From Citrobacter freundii (GTDB lineage: Bacteria > Pseudomonadota > Gammaproteobacteria > Enterobacterales > Enterobacteriaceae): a stretch of 64,000 nucleotides of DNA. The notes below the pieces were generated by a model. The model was not told the origin of the DNA and did not search any database. It saw only the letters and a program-made list of their open reading frames with translations. Below, in pieces: positions 29,449-38,545 of this stretch. Within the stretch, counting starts at the first letter, position 1; every line of letters starts with the position of its first letter. The translations under genes were made by a program, and so were the position numbers. Where the stretch lies: contig NZ_CP099222.1 in the NCBI RefSeq assembly GCF_029717145.1, forward strand, positions 3,410,001 to 3,474,000, given 5' to 3'.

Positions 29449-32400
29449 GGCGGGCGTTTCACCAACAATTCCGACAATGCCCTGCATGTCAGTAACGGTA
29501 TCGGTGTTCGGGCTTCGGGAGCCAGTGCGCAGATTAATAAACTGGGCCAAATCCTGGTCGATGATGGTACTGCCGGTGTTCTACTGACTGAAGGTGCCAG
29601 TTTACTGATTAATGGCATTTCCGGTGACAGTATTACCACCAACGGTTCCGCTGACGGTATTCGCCTCGCCGATAAAGCCGGTGCGCTGTCCGCGCAAAGC
29701 GTGATGATCCGCGCCGATGGAACTGGCGCAGGCATTCAAAACGATGCCAACAACAACAATATCCTGCTGCGCAACGTGACCATTGACTCCAACGATGGCG
29801 CGGGGATCCGCACCAGCGTGGCGCTCACCATGACCGATCGTGACAGCGAGGGAAATATCCTCAACGTTCACGGGAAAGGTACCGGCTTCGCCTTTGAACA
29901 ACGTAATGGCGGCGAAACATCGGGCGACCTGAGCATAGGCAAAGGCTATACCATTGAGGTCCTTAAGGCTGAAGGTAGCGGTATCCGCGCCAACACAGAT
30001 GGTAAAGTCACCACCAATGCCGATATCAATGTACGTGATAGCGCAGGCAGTTCTGCGATCATCGCGAAGAACGTCAGCACCGTCAGCAATAGCGGCAAAA
30101 TTATCTCTGCCAGCACCAGCGCACCGGTGATTGATGCCAGCGGTGACAGAAATAAAGAAATCACCAACACCGGCACCCTGCAGGCCATCAACGACACGGC
30201 CGTAGCCATTCAGTCTGGTAAAGGCGATGACACCATTGATATCAGCGGCGGTGTGACCAGCGGCGTGATCAACACCGGTGAAGGTAAGGACACCTTTAAC
30301 TGGCAAAGCGGCACCTTTGCGGGCGAGGTGAATTTCGCCGGCACCGGCGGTAACAATACGGCCAATATCGGCGATGTATCACTGGATAAAACGCGCCATA
30401 TCATTACCGCTGCGGGTACGGGCAACGCCCTCACCTTCACCAACACCCACGGCGACAGTGCAAAAATTGGCAGCCTGAACAGCGATAACCAGACCATCGG
30501 CACCAACATTGGCACCGGCTGGAACTCGCTGACCATTACCGGGTCAAACGCGGATGTCCGCGTCGTTGAAAATCTGAGTCTGGCGAGCAAAACCATTGCC
30601 GTAAACGATGGCGCAACGCTGCGTACCGGCGACCACGTCGAGTCCACCAGCACCGCCGCGACCATTGGCAATTATGACGTGGAAACCCAAGGCACCAGCA
30701 GCAGGGTTATCTTTGACGCCCAGGGTGATACGTCAGCCGCGCAAATTTACAACGGTGTCATTAGCGGTGACGGGAAATTTGAACGTGCGGCAGGTGGGAC
30801 CACGATCTTCACCGCCAACAACACCTACACCGGTTCCACCTCCATTGATAAGAACGGCACGCTGCAATTGGGTTCCGGCGGTGACACCGGTGAAATCAAC
30901 AAAAAATCAGCCATTATTGACCACGGCATACTGGCGATTAATCGCGCCAACAACGTGCGGCTAAGCGGCGTAATCGCAGGTACGGGCGCGCTGCAGCAAA
31001 TCGGCGGTGGCATTACGCGCCTGGCGGGCAAAAACACCTATACCGGTGACACCACCGTCACCCACGGTACGCTGCTGGTAAACGGTAATCAGAGTGCGGC
31101 TACGGGCGCAACCACCGTCAGCGGCATGTCCACGCTTGGCGGTAACGGCACTATCGGCGGCAATGTGCTGATGAACGACGCCTCGACCATTAGCGCAGGT
31201 GATCCTGACATCAAAGGCGGCACAGGAACGTTAACCATTAACGGCGGCCTACAACTGGGCAGCAAAACCACCTCCGCCTTCGAGCTGGGTCAGGCTTATA
31301 CGCCGGGTGGCGCGCTGAATGACCTGATTACTGTCACCGGCAACCTGCAACTGGACGGGACGCTGGACGTCACCACGTCTCAGGGCGGTAATTTTGGACC
31401 GGGTGTGTACCGTATATATAACTACGGCGGCACGCTGGATAACCGGACGCTGGAGTTGGGCGCGGTGCCAGACAGTCAGGATAAGAACAACATTTTTGTC
31501 CAGACCTCTATCGACAAACAGGTCAACCTGGTCAACGCCAACGGCGTCACGCTGCAATTCTGGGACGGCGCAACCGTCAACCAAAGTCACGGTAAATCGG
31601 GCATTGAAGGCGACAGCAAGATTGACGGCGGCGATGGCAAATGGATGGCGATTGGCGATCAGGGCGACAACAACTGGACAACGGCCACCGGCGAGGGCAA
31701 CGCGCCGTGGGCGCAGAAATCCTTCGCCGTGTTTACCACCAAAGGCGGTACCGTCACCGTGGATGACGCCAAAGGTGACGTCAATTTCTCCGGAGCACAG
31801 TTTGACGCCGACGGCTATGTCGTGAAAGGCGATGCGCTCAACGCTTATGCCACCACCGAAACGGCCACACATGCGGGTCAAACGCCGGGCACCGGTGAAC
31901 TGCTGCTGCGCGTCGGGGCGGGTGGCGCGGGACAAAACTATACCGCGACCATTGAATCTATCCTTCGCGAGGCCAGCGCCCGCGATCGGCTGACGCTGGT
32001 GAAAACCGACCTCGGCCGTCTAATCCTCAGCGGTGATAACGAATATCGCGGCGGCACGCGTATTGACGGCGGCACCTTGCAAATCTCCGCCGACAGCAAC
32101 CTCGGCCAGAGTGGCACGGATTTGGTCATCAATAACGCCTCCACGCTGCAACTGGGCGCTGATTTGACCAGCGACCGTACCATCGAGCTGGGCGCCAATG
32201 CTAACGCGGCGGTGTTTGATCTCAATTCGCACCATTTCACCCCAACCGGCGATATTACCGGAGATGGCAAGCTGAAAGTGACCAGTAGCTCAAGCGATGC
32301 GGGCAGCACCTTAACGCTTGACCGCGCCAACAGCTACCAAGGGGAAACCGAAATTGCCGGGACCGGAAATAGCAATAATGTGACGGTTAACGTCAGTAAA

Positions 32401-35400
32401 ACCGGGGCGTTCGGCAGCAATGAAAGCAGCACTGTTAACGTCAATAACGGAGCAACGCTGAATATCAATGGTGCAGACACCAGCCTGACATCGCTGACCA
32501 TGAACATCGCCGACAGTCTGTTAACGCTGGCCGATACCGTCACTGCCGCCAGCGCCAACCTGAATCTGACAGGTAAAGCGAAAGCAGTATTACGCGATAA
32601 AGCCACCGCCGCTAACGCGACGGTCAACGTAGCGAAAGACAGCACCCTGGCACTGGAAGACAACGCCAGCGGCGGCAATGCCACGGTAAACAACAGCGGC
32701 CTGATGACCGCGGCTGATAACGCGATGGCGGAAAATACGGTGGTCAAAAACCTGGCGGACGGCCTGGTGGATGTCAGCGCAGTCAACAGCGCCACCTCCA
32801 TCGGTTCACTGTCCGGTGCGGGTAATGTCGAGCTGGGTAACAAGCAACTGTCGCTGGGTAATCTAAATCTGGCTGACACTATCAGCGGCGTTATCAGCGG
32901 CAACGACGGCAGCCTGGTGAAAATCGGCGACGGTACGCTGACCCTGACCGGCGACAACACCTGGACCGGCATCACGGATGTTGACCAGGGCGTGCTGCTG
33001 GTCAACGGTAATCAGTCTGCCGCAACCGGCCAGGTCACGGTGAAAACCGGCGCTACGCTCGGCGGTAACGGCATTATCGGCGGCGCGGTGGATGTGCAGG
33101 ATAACGGTCACATTACCGCCGGTGCGGCCATCAACAGCGTCGGTAAACTGACCACCGGTTCGCTGACGCTAAGCGATAACGCACAGCTAGATTATCAGTT
33201 TGGTCAGGCCTATACCCCAGGCGGAGCTTTCAACGATCTGATTGATGTCAACGGCGATCTGACGCTTGACGGCAAGCTCAACATCGAGACCTCACCGAAC
33301 GGCAGTTTTGACGTTGGGGTTTATCGCGTGATCAACTATACCGGCACGTTGACCAATAACGTGATGGATATTGCTAACGCACCGGAAGCCGCGGACAGCC
33401 TGTATGTACAAACCTCGGTTAAAAATCAGGTAAACCTGGTCAACCATGCCGGGCTGACGCTGCGCTTCTGGGACGGCACCGGCGGTGAGAACGGCAACCT
33501 GAAAAACAACGGCGTGATTAACGGTGGCGACGGGATCTGGCAATCCAGCCAGGGGAATGACAACTGGACCACCGATGAATCCACGCCAGAAGGCGCGCTG
33601 AACGCGCCATTTACCGATGCCGCGTTTGCCGTCTTCCAGGGCGAGGCAGGCAATGTGACGGTCGATAACAGCAAAGGCGACGTCATCATCAGCGGTGCAC
33701 AGTTCGCCACCGACGGCTATCGCGTCGGCGGGGAGGCTATCACCACCGATACCGCCAATACGCTGATCCGCGTTGGCGATGGTACGGTAGACGGCGTTAA
33801 CTACACCGCCACCATTGACAGCGTGATCCGTGGCACCGGCGGCCTGAATAAAGGCGATCTTGGTACGCTGATCCTCACGGGCGACAATACCTACAGCGGT
33901 GGCACCACTATCACTTCAGGTACGCTTCAGGTAGCCGGTGATACCAACCTTGGCGCAGCAGATACTGGCATCACCTTTAATGGTGGTACGCTGAAATATG
34001 GCGACGCGTTCGATACCGCACGTCAGGTAACGCTGGAATCCGGTGGCGGGACGTTCGACACCAACGGGCACGATGTATCCCTGCTGACCGAAGTCGAAGG
34101 TCATGGTCAGTTGATTAAAACCGGCAAAGGTTCACTCACCCTGACGCTGGATAACACCTACACCGGCGGTACCACCATCAACCAGGGCGTATTACAACTC
34201 GGCACCGGCGGCGATATCGGCAGCATTCAGGGTGATATCGTTGATAATGGCGTACTCAGCGTCAATCGCGCTGATACCCTGGCATTAACCGGTGATATCA
34301 GCGGCAAAGGTCAACTGCACCAGACCGGCAACGGCACCACCGAGTTGCAGGGTAAAAACAGCTACAGCGGCGCAACGCTGATTACCCACGGCGTGCTGCA
34401 AGCGGGTGATACCAACACCCTGAGCGCGGCGTCGCACCACTATGTGGTTGCGGACACTACGCTTAACACCCAAGGCTACAACCAGACGGTAGCCGGGCTG
34501 AGTAACGGCGGCGATGTGTCGCTTATCGGTCAGCAAATTGGTACAACCTTAACCGTCAAAGGAGACTACACCGGCGAGAAAGGCACTATCAACATGGCAG
34601 CCACGCAGAATGGTCGCGGCGCGGGTATTGCCGATCGCCTGATTATCGACGGCGGTAAAGCCAGCGGGAAAACGTTGCTTGATGTTGACGGCTCCGGCCT
34701 CGGCGCGCCTACCGTGGGTGACGGCATCGAAGTGGTCACCGCGCTGAATGGCGCCACCACCACCGCGCAGACCTCGCGAGACGCCTTCCATCTTGCCGCT
34801 GAACGCATGGCTGCGGGTGCATTTGAGTACCAACTGCACGCCGGTAACGCGCAAGGTCAGGGTGAAAACTGGTATCTGAGAAGCGAATACCGTCCGGAAA
34901 CCATGCTGTACTCCGGCCTCGCCAGCGTCGTTCGCCAGGGTGACATCAGCCTGCTGGGTAACATGCACCAGCGTATGGGTGACGAGGTGAAACCGGGTAT
35001 TGATGAAGATAACCGCGCGTGGGCCAGAATGATTGGTTACTCCGGCAAAACCAAACTGGATGATGCGACAGGGACACAAACCAGTTCACATACCATGGGC
35101 ATCCAGGTCGGCGTCGATATGTACGCCAATGAAAGCTGGAAAGCCGGGATGTATGCCAGCGTGCTCGACATCGACAGCAGTGTTAAAGGCACCAAAACTG
35201 GCAGCGATGGCAAAGGCGGTAATATCGATGACAACGCGTTTTACGTTGGCGGTTATGCCACTTGGTTCTCGGATGACGGAATGTATGTCGACAACGTCCT
35301 GCAGTACGGTAACCATAAATCCCGTCTGTCGGCATCCGGAAATAACGGCTCGCACACGGTGAAAGGCAATACGCTGACGGCCTCAACGGAAGTGGGCAAG

Positions 35401-35850
35401 TCATTCCGCTTAGGCGCCAGCGCCTGGAGTCTGGAGCCTCAGGCGCAGTTGATCTATCAGTACAGCAACTTCGATAACAGTACGTTGGATGGCGTCACCC
35501 AAACGAAGGTCAAGATGGATACCGCCGATTCGTTTACCGCGCGTCTGGGTGTGCGTCTGGTCGCAGACTATGATACCAACCACGGCAAATTCCAGCCTTA
35601 CGGCCGGGTGAACGTCTGGCAGGGTCTGGGTTCAAAAGACAAGACGCAGTTTAGCAATGCGGTTGCCACCACTACGCTGGAATCGTCACAGCAGTACTCC
35701 AGCACCGAAGTCGCCGCCGGACTGAGCTGGTCTATTGACCGGAATGTGCAGGTCTACGGTGAATTGGGTACGCAATTCAGCAACGGCAGCAGTAAGTCGC
35801 AGATTGAAGCCCCGGTGAATGCATCTATTGGCTTTAAGAAATCGTTTTAA
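29449..35850 (+). CDS. C-terminal part of the autotransporter: passenger repeats, pertactin-like domain and barrel
   Basis: Continues the frame after the TAA; the first ATG is at 29701. It contains at least seven autotransporter-associated repeats of the form GTLILTGDNTYSGGTTI, two copies of a large module (see the repeat entries), a pertactin-like junction (GTINMAATQNGRGAGIADRL ... ENWYLRSEYRPE), and a C-terminal autotransporter barrel of about 270 residues ending GFKKSF, with the terminal Phe typical of outer-membrane proteins. Translation from 29701 would lack a signal peptide. Confidence 0.8.
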   Translation, partial: GGRFTNNSDNALHVSNGIGVRASGASAQINKLGQILVDDGTAGVLLTEGASLLINGISGDSITTNGSADGIRLADKAGALSAQSVMIRADGTGAGIQNDANNNNILLRNVTIDSNDGAGIRTSVALTMTDRDSEGNILNVHGKGTGFAFEQRNGGETSGDLSIGKGYTIEVLKAEGSGIRANTDGKVTTNADINVRDSAGSSAIIAKNVSTVSNSGKIISASTSAPVIDASGDRNKEITNTGTLQAINDTAVAIQSGKGDDTIDISGGVTSGVINTGEGKDTFNWQSGTFAGEVNFAGTGGNNTANIGDVSLDKTRHIITAAGTGNALTFTNTHGDSAKIGSLNSDNQTIGTNIGTGWNSLTITGSNADVRVVENLSLASKTIAVNDGATLRTGDHVESTSTAATIGNYDVETQGTSSRVIFDAQGDTSAAQIYNGVISGDGKFERAAGGTTIFTANNTYTGSTSIDKNGTLQLGSGGDTGEINKKSAIIDHGILAINRANNVRLSGVIAGTGALQQIGGGITRLAGKNTYTGDTTVTHGTLLVNGNQSAATGATTVSGMSTLGGNGTIGGNVLMNDASTISAGDPDIKGGTGTLTINGGLQLGSKTTSAFELGQAYTPGGALNDLITVTGNLQLDGTLDVTTSQGGNFGPGVYRIYNYGGTLDNRTLELGAVPDSQDKNNIFVQTSIDKQVNLVNANGVTLQFWDGATVNQSHGKSGIEGDSKIDGGDGKWMAIGDQGDNNWTTATGEGNAPWAQKSFAVFTTKGGTVTVDDAKGDVNFSGAQFDADGYVVKGDALNAYATTETATHAGQTPGTGELLLRVGAGGAGQNYTATIESILREASARDRLTLVKTDLGRLILSGDNEYRGGTRIDGGTLQISADSNLGQSGTDLVINNASTLQLGADLTSDRTIELGANANAAVFDLNSHHFTPTGDITGDGKLKVTSSSSDAGSTLTLDRANSYQGETEIAGTGNSNNVTVNVSKTGAFGSNESSTVNVNNGATLNINGADTSLTSLTMNIADSLLTLADTVTAASANLNLTGKAKAVLRDKATAANATVNVAKDSTLALEDNASGGNATVNNSGLMTAADNAMAENTVVKNLADGLVDVSAVNSATSIGSLSGAGNVELGNKQLSLGNLNLADTISGVISGNDGSLVKIGDGTLTLTGDNTWTGITDVDQGVLLVNGNQSAATGQVTVKTGATLGGNGIIGGAVDVQDNGHITAGAAINSVGKLTTGSLTLSDNAQLDYQFGQAYTPGGAFNDLIDVNGDLTLDGKLNIETSPNGSFDVGVYRVINYTGTLTNNVMDIANAPEAADSLYVQTSVKNQVNLVNHAGLTLRFWDGTGGENGNLKNNGVINGGDGIWQSSQGNDNWTTDESTPEGALNAPFTDAAFAVFQGEAGNVTVDNSKGDVIISGAQFATDGYRVGGEAITTDTANTLIRVGDGTVDGVNYTATIDSVIRGTGGLNKGDLGTLILTGDNTYSGGTTITSGTLQVAGDTNLGAADTGITFNGGTLKYGDAFDTARQVTLESGGGTFDTNGHDVSLLTEVEGHGQLIKTGKGSLTLTLDNTYTGGTTINQGVLQLGTGGDIGSIQGDIVDNGVLSVNRADTLALTGDISGKGQLHQTGNGTTELQGKNSYSGATLITHGVLQAGDTNTLSAASHHYVVADTTLNTQGYNQTVAGLSNGGDVSLIGQQIGTTLTVKGDYTGEKGTINMAATQNGRGAGIADRLIIDGGKASGKTLLDVDGSGLGAPTVGDGIEVVTALNGATTTAQTSRDAFHLAAERMAAGAFEYQLHAGNAQGQGENWYLRSEYRPETMLYSGLASVVRQGDISLLGNMHQRMGDEVKPGIDEDNRAWARMIGYSGKTKLDDATGTQTSSHTMGIQVGVDMYANESWKAGMYASVLDIDSSVKGTKTGSDGKGGNIDDNAFYVGGYATWFSDDGMYVDNVLQYGNHKSRLSASGNNGSHTVKGNTLTASTEVGKSFRLGASAWSLEPQAQLIYQYSNFDNSTLDGVTQTKVKMDTADSFTARLGVRLVADYDTNHGKFQPYGRVNVWQGLGSKDKTQFSNAVATTTLESSQQYSSTEVAAGLSWSIDRNVQVYGELGTQFSNGSSKSQIEAPVNASIGFKKSF
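31078..32060 (+). repeat. Large passenger module, copy 1
   Basis: A protein module of about 325 residues starting LLVNGNQSAATG. It contains LGGNGTIGG, QAYTPGGALNDLI, VYRIYNYGGTL, VQTSIDKQVNLVN, LQFWDG, NNWTT, SGAQFDADGY and NYTATIESILR, and ends with an RLILSGDNEYRGGT repeat. It recurs as copy 2 with the same motif order. Confidence 0.75.
32998..33906 (+). repeat. Large passenger module, copy 2
   Basis: A module of about 300 residues with the same motif order as copy 1: LLVNGNQSAATG, LGGNGIIGG, QAYTPGGAFNDLI, VYRVINYTGTL, VQTSVKNQVNLVN, LRFWDG, NNWTT, SGAQFATDGY, NYTATIDSVIR, then TLILTGDNTYSGGT. The copies are diverged, so the duplication is old or under selection. Confidence 0.75.
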
Positions 35851-35868
35851 TCTAACGTAAACGTAGCC

Positions 35869-35897
35869 AGCCCTCTGTTATTACAGAGGGCTTTTTT
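35869..35897 (+). terminator. Intrinsic terminator after the autotransporter
   Basis: Perfect 9-bp stem AGCCCTCTG / CAGAGGGCT with loop TTATTA, followed by a run of T, 18 bases after the adhesin stop. Confidence 0.9.
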
Positions 35898-35994
35898 ATG
35901 CGCGAGGGAATCAACATCGGTTGTCCGGGGGTTGTCCGGATAACGCGCGTGCGCCTCCATCAGGAAAAGGCGTTATAGCCCAGGGAGAGAGTGA

Positions 35995-36762
35995 TTAACG
36001 GCTAAATTGGGTTAACAGTGCGGGAATGTCTTCGGCCATCACCGGAGGAGAGATGAAAAAACCCTGAATTTTATCGCAGCCAATCAGCGTCAAACGTTCT
36101 AACTGGGCATGGGTTTCTACCCCTTCAGCCAGCACTTCAATGCCAAAATTGTGCGCTAATGAAATAATACCCTCAACGATCTTTGCCGATCGGGTATCGG
36201 GCTCGATGCCTGCAACAAATTCTTTATCAATCTTTAAGGTATCAAACGGATACTTCAGCAGATAATTAAGGTTCGCGTGCCCGGTACCAAAATCATCAAG
36301 CGCCAGCTTAACCCCAATCGCCTTCAGTTCTGTCATGTTTTTAGCGGCTATCTGGCTGTCGCACAGCGGCGACGTTTCCGTGATCTCTATTTGGCATCGA
36401 TGAGCAGGTAGTCCACTGGCGGCGAGATTTTGTCTGACACGTTGTGGGAGCAGTGGATCGCAGAATTCAAGGGCAGAAATATTAACAGAGAGAGAAAGAG
36501 GATCTGGCCAGGAGGCGGCAATGTCCCATGGAGGGTTGCTTACCATCTCCTCTATGGAAAATATATTGCCGCTATTTTCCAGCACCGTAATAAAAACATC
36601 AGGGGAGATCATACCCATCTGTGGGCTATTCCAACGCATTAACGCTTCAAACCCACTAATAGTGTGGGTTTGTAAGTTAAAAATAGGTTGATAAACCATA
36701 TAAAGCTGACTGGTATTGAATGCTTTTTCAAGCGCCGTTAGCACATCACTGGAATCTAACAC
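35995..36762 (-). CDS. Stand-alone EAL-domain cyclic-di-GMP phosphodiesterase
   Basis: 255 residues, almost only an EAL domain, with no membrane segment or GGDEF. Catalytic positions look complete: E39 in FEALMRW, N94 in SVNISALEF, E126 in IEITET, D156-D157 in ALDDFGTGH, K177 in TLKIDKEF, and the glutamate of EVLAEGVE. It is therefore predicted to hydrolyse c-di-GMP. The start is taken as GTG 36762 after a purine-rich GGAAGGGG; a downstream start is possible. It is last in a minus-strand cassette with a LuxR-type and a PilZ gene, convergent with the giant adhesin. Confidence 0.88.
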   Translation of the reverse strand: MLDSSDVLTALEKAFNTSQLYMVYQPIFNLQTHTISGFEALMRWNSPQMGMISPDVFITVLENSGNIFSIEEMVSNPPWDIAASWPDPLSLSVNISALEFCDPLLPQRVRQNLAASGLPAHRCQIEITETSPLCDSQIAAKNMTELKAIGVKLALDDFGTGHANLNYLLKYPFDTLKIDKEFVAGIEPDTRSAKIVEGIISLAHNFGIEVLAEGVETHAQLERLTLIGCDKIQGFFISPPVMAEDIPALLTQFSR

Positions 36763-36858
36763 ACCCCTTCCCCCCCATCACCACAACAAAAACCAGTCGA
36801 AATCACTCCCAAATTGTATCTACTTTTACGTATTTCACATCAGAAAAGAATATTCAGA

Positions 36859-37455
36859 TCAGGGTAAAAAAGACAAGCTATGGGTAAACCTAATAATTAA
36901 TTTATTTAAATCAGAGGTATTGGCCAGCCCCAGTTTCGTAACGACCCGCATCTTGTGCGCTTGAATCGTTTTATAATTCAAACTGACTAATTCAGAAATT
37001 TCTCTGGCAGTATAACCACTTACCAACAGATTGAGGATCTGCTGTTCTCTTTCCGTGAGTCTTTTCTGCGACCGATACAGCCGGGGATTCCATTTCCCGA
37101 CCGCCAGCGTAGCCAGTTGTCCAAAATCACGCAGTGATGATTTTTCCGTCAGGACAATGGTCTTTTCCACATATAATAACTCAACACATAATTTCGCCAC
37201 CAAACTGTCAGCGACAATGACAATAACGTTATTATAAAATTTAAATCGGTTTTTATTCAAAAACTGCACAATTGCAGAACACGGTTGTTCATTGTTAATG
37301 ATATTAAAAACCATTGTTTGATGTTGGCACAATGATGATTGCTGCAACATATCCTCAAACGGGAATGTTTTGATAGGGACATGTTTACTTGTCAGATAGG
37401 CGAACATACCGCTGCCCACAAAATTATCAGTGCCGCACATCAACATCCTGTTCAC
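36859..37455 (-). CDS. LuxR-type transcriptional regulator of the c-di-GMP cassette
   Basis: 198 residues. The N-terminal pseudo-receiver-like region has no obvious phosphoacceptor. The C-terminal LuxR HTH is clear: RLTEREQQILNLLVSGYTAREISELVSLNYKTIQAHKMRVVTKLG. The start is GTG 37455 behind AAGGAAC. It begins six bases after the PilZ gene stop, so the two are co-transcribed. The layout resembles the regulator at 25710 and the fimbrial regulators at the other end of the window, but the HTH sequence differs from both. The target is unknown; the adhesin is the obvious candidate. Confidence 0.88.
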   Translation of the reverse strand: MNRMLMCGTDNFVGSGMFAYLTSKHVPIKTFPFEDMLQQSSLCQHQTMVFNIINNEQPCSAIVQFLNKNRFKFYNNVIVIVADSLVAKLCVELLYVEKTIVLTEKSSLRDFGQLATLAVGKWNPRLYRSQKRLTEREQQILNLLVSGYTAREISELVSLNYKTIQAHKMRVVTKLGLANTSDLNKLIIRFTHSLSFLP

Positions 37456-37461
37456 CGTTCC

Positions 37462-38157
37462 TTATAAACTTCGAATCTTATTACTCATTAAAAATTTGAT
37501 GATTATTTTCTCGACTTCCGCCTCTTCACGACGGTTCTTATAGTCAAACTCGCACGATATCTGGTAGCAGGAGTACAACTGATTATCATCATCAAACTCA
37601 TTGATCATGACGACATCAATCACTTTGAGATCAAGCAGTAAACTGCCAAACACATCAAAATCCAGGGCGGCACCTTTAATAACCGCATCTTTATAAAGGA
37701 ATCGTGCATTCACATCCTTAACGATTAATGCGCAGCCCCCCTGAGAAATATTTTTAACCTTCAGTGAGTAATTTTCGCCGTTTTTGTAACGACCAGAACA
37801 GAAAAAATCATAGCCCTTGAGGAAGGAGAAACGCTGATTTTGTCGCTGTTGCGCAAAGAAAATCATATCCGGGATAAGGTACGACAACCCTGCTTGCGCA
37901 TCACCTGCGGACGCCTGTTCGTATCTGGCGCTAAATTTAACAATCCCGCTATCACTGTGCAGGATGAAGTATTGGACCTTTTCAGGAACGATGTCTTTGT
38001 GCGGAGAAAGCACAAAGCGCTCGAAATCAATCTTTTCTAACTGTGTGATAACGCTGTTGTTTTCACATAAGACTTCCAGTTTAGTCTTCTTGTGCAACTC
38101 TTCGCGCAGGATCGCTATGATTTCAAACTTGTTGTCCTTTGCTAATCCAAAGCTCAT
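37462..38157 (-). CDS. YcgR-like PilZ-domain c-di-GMP receptor
   Basis: 231 residues from ATG 38157. An N-terminal YcgR-N-like domain (FEIIAILREELHKKTKLEVLC) is followed by a PilZ domain with the c-di-GMP motifs RQNQR (RxxxR) and NISQGG (usual D/NxSxxG). Predicted to bind c-di-GMP and act as a brake or effector. An in-frame GTG at 38232 would add 25 residues, but the ATG has AAGGG upstream and aligns with family N-termini. First gene of the PilZ-LuxR-EAL cassette. AT-rich coding sequence suggests transfer. Confidence 0.82.
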   Translation of the reverse strand: MSFGLAKDNKFEIIAILREELHKKTKLEVLCENNSVITQLEKIDFERFVLSPHKDIVPEKVQYFILHSDSGIVKFSARYEQASAGDAQAGLSYLIPDMIFFAQQRQNQRFSFLKGYDFFCSGRYKNGENYSLKVKNISQGGCALIVKDVNARFLYKDAVIKGAALDFDVFGSLLLDLKVIDVVMINEFDDDNQLYSCYQISCEFDYKNRREEAEVEKIIIKFLMSNKIRSL

Positions 38158-38545
38158 TCTCAAACCCTTATTTCCATATTTAAGAAATGTTCCGGTCTTG
38201 TTCGCAGACAAAAACACGAAATCAGCATCCACTCCTGGCGCTTAATTACCTTAGTGGATTCCATGTCAAACTGTTGATAAAAATTTAAGTTTTTAACTAT
38301 CTTTAATGTTTTATTGATATGTAAAATCGTTTGATACGGGTTAATTCTAGCTGAAGTGAAGTCTAAAACCACGCTAAGTTGCGCAACAAGCATAACAAAA
38401 AAGAATAACAAGACGTTTTCAGCAGGGGTTTGGGGATAACGAATTTAGCTTATGGCAAAAAAAAGCCAGCATCATGCTGGCTCCGGTAATTACCGTATTA
38501 AACTCTAGTGGCATACTATCTTACAGAGGGTACAACGTGAGAAAA
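38158..38545. other. AT-rich leader of the PilZ cassette
   Basis: Holds the rclC terminator (38457-38482) and the probable promoter of the PilZ cassette. A short minus-strand frame within it ends with TGA two bases before the PilZ ATG and may be a leader peptide. Otherwise I see nothing. Confidence 0.45.
38457..38482 (-). terminator. Intrinsic terminator after rclC
   Basis: Inverted repeat AGCCAGCAT-C-ATGCTGGCT followed in the minus direction by eight T residues, 64 bases after the rclC stop. Confidence 0.88.

Larger units (their letters stand above)
26485..35850 (+). pseudogene. Giant ESPR autotransporter adhesin gene interrupted by one in-frame TAA
   Basis: A single reading frame runs from 26485 to the stop at 35850 (3,122 codons including the terminal stop) with just one internal stop, TAA at 29446-29448. 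Both parts stay in the same frame, with the same Gly/Asn/Thr-rich beta-helix composition, so this is one type V secretion protein cut by a nonsense codon. As it stands the first part lacks a barrel and the second lacks a signal peptide. No surface protein is expected unless the stop is read through, suppressed, or is a sequencing error. Confidence 0.75.

Noticed and set aside
35919-35939. Tandem GGTTGTCCGG repeat after the adhesin terminator
   Set aside because: Only two copies of about 11 bases; too short to assign a role.
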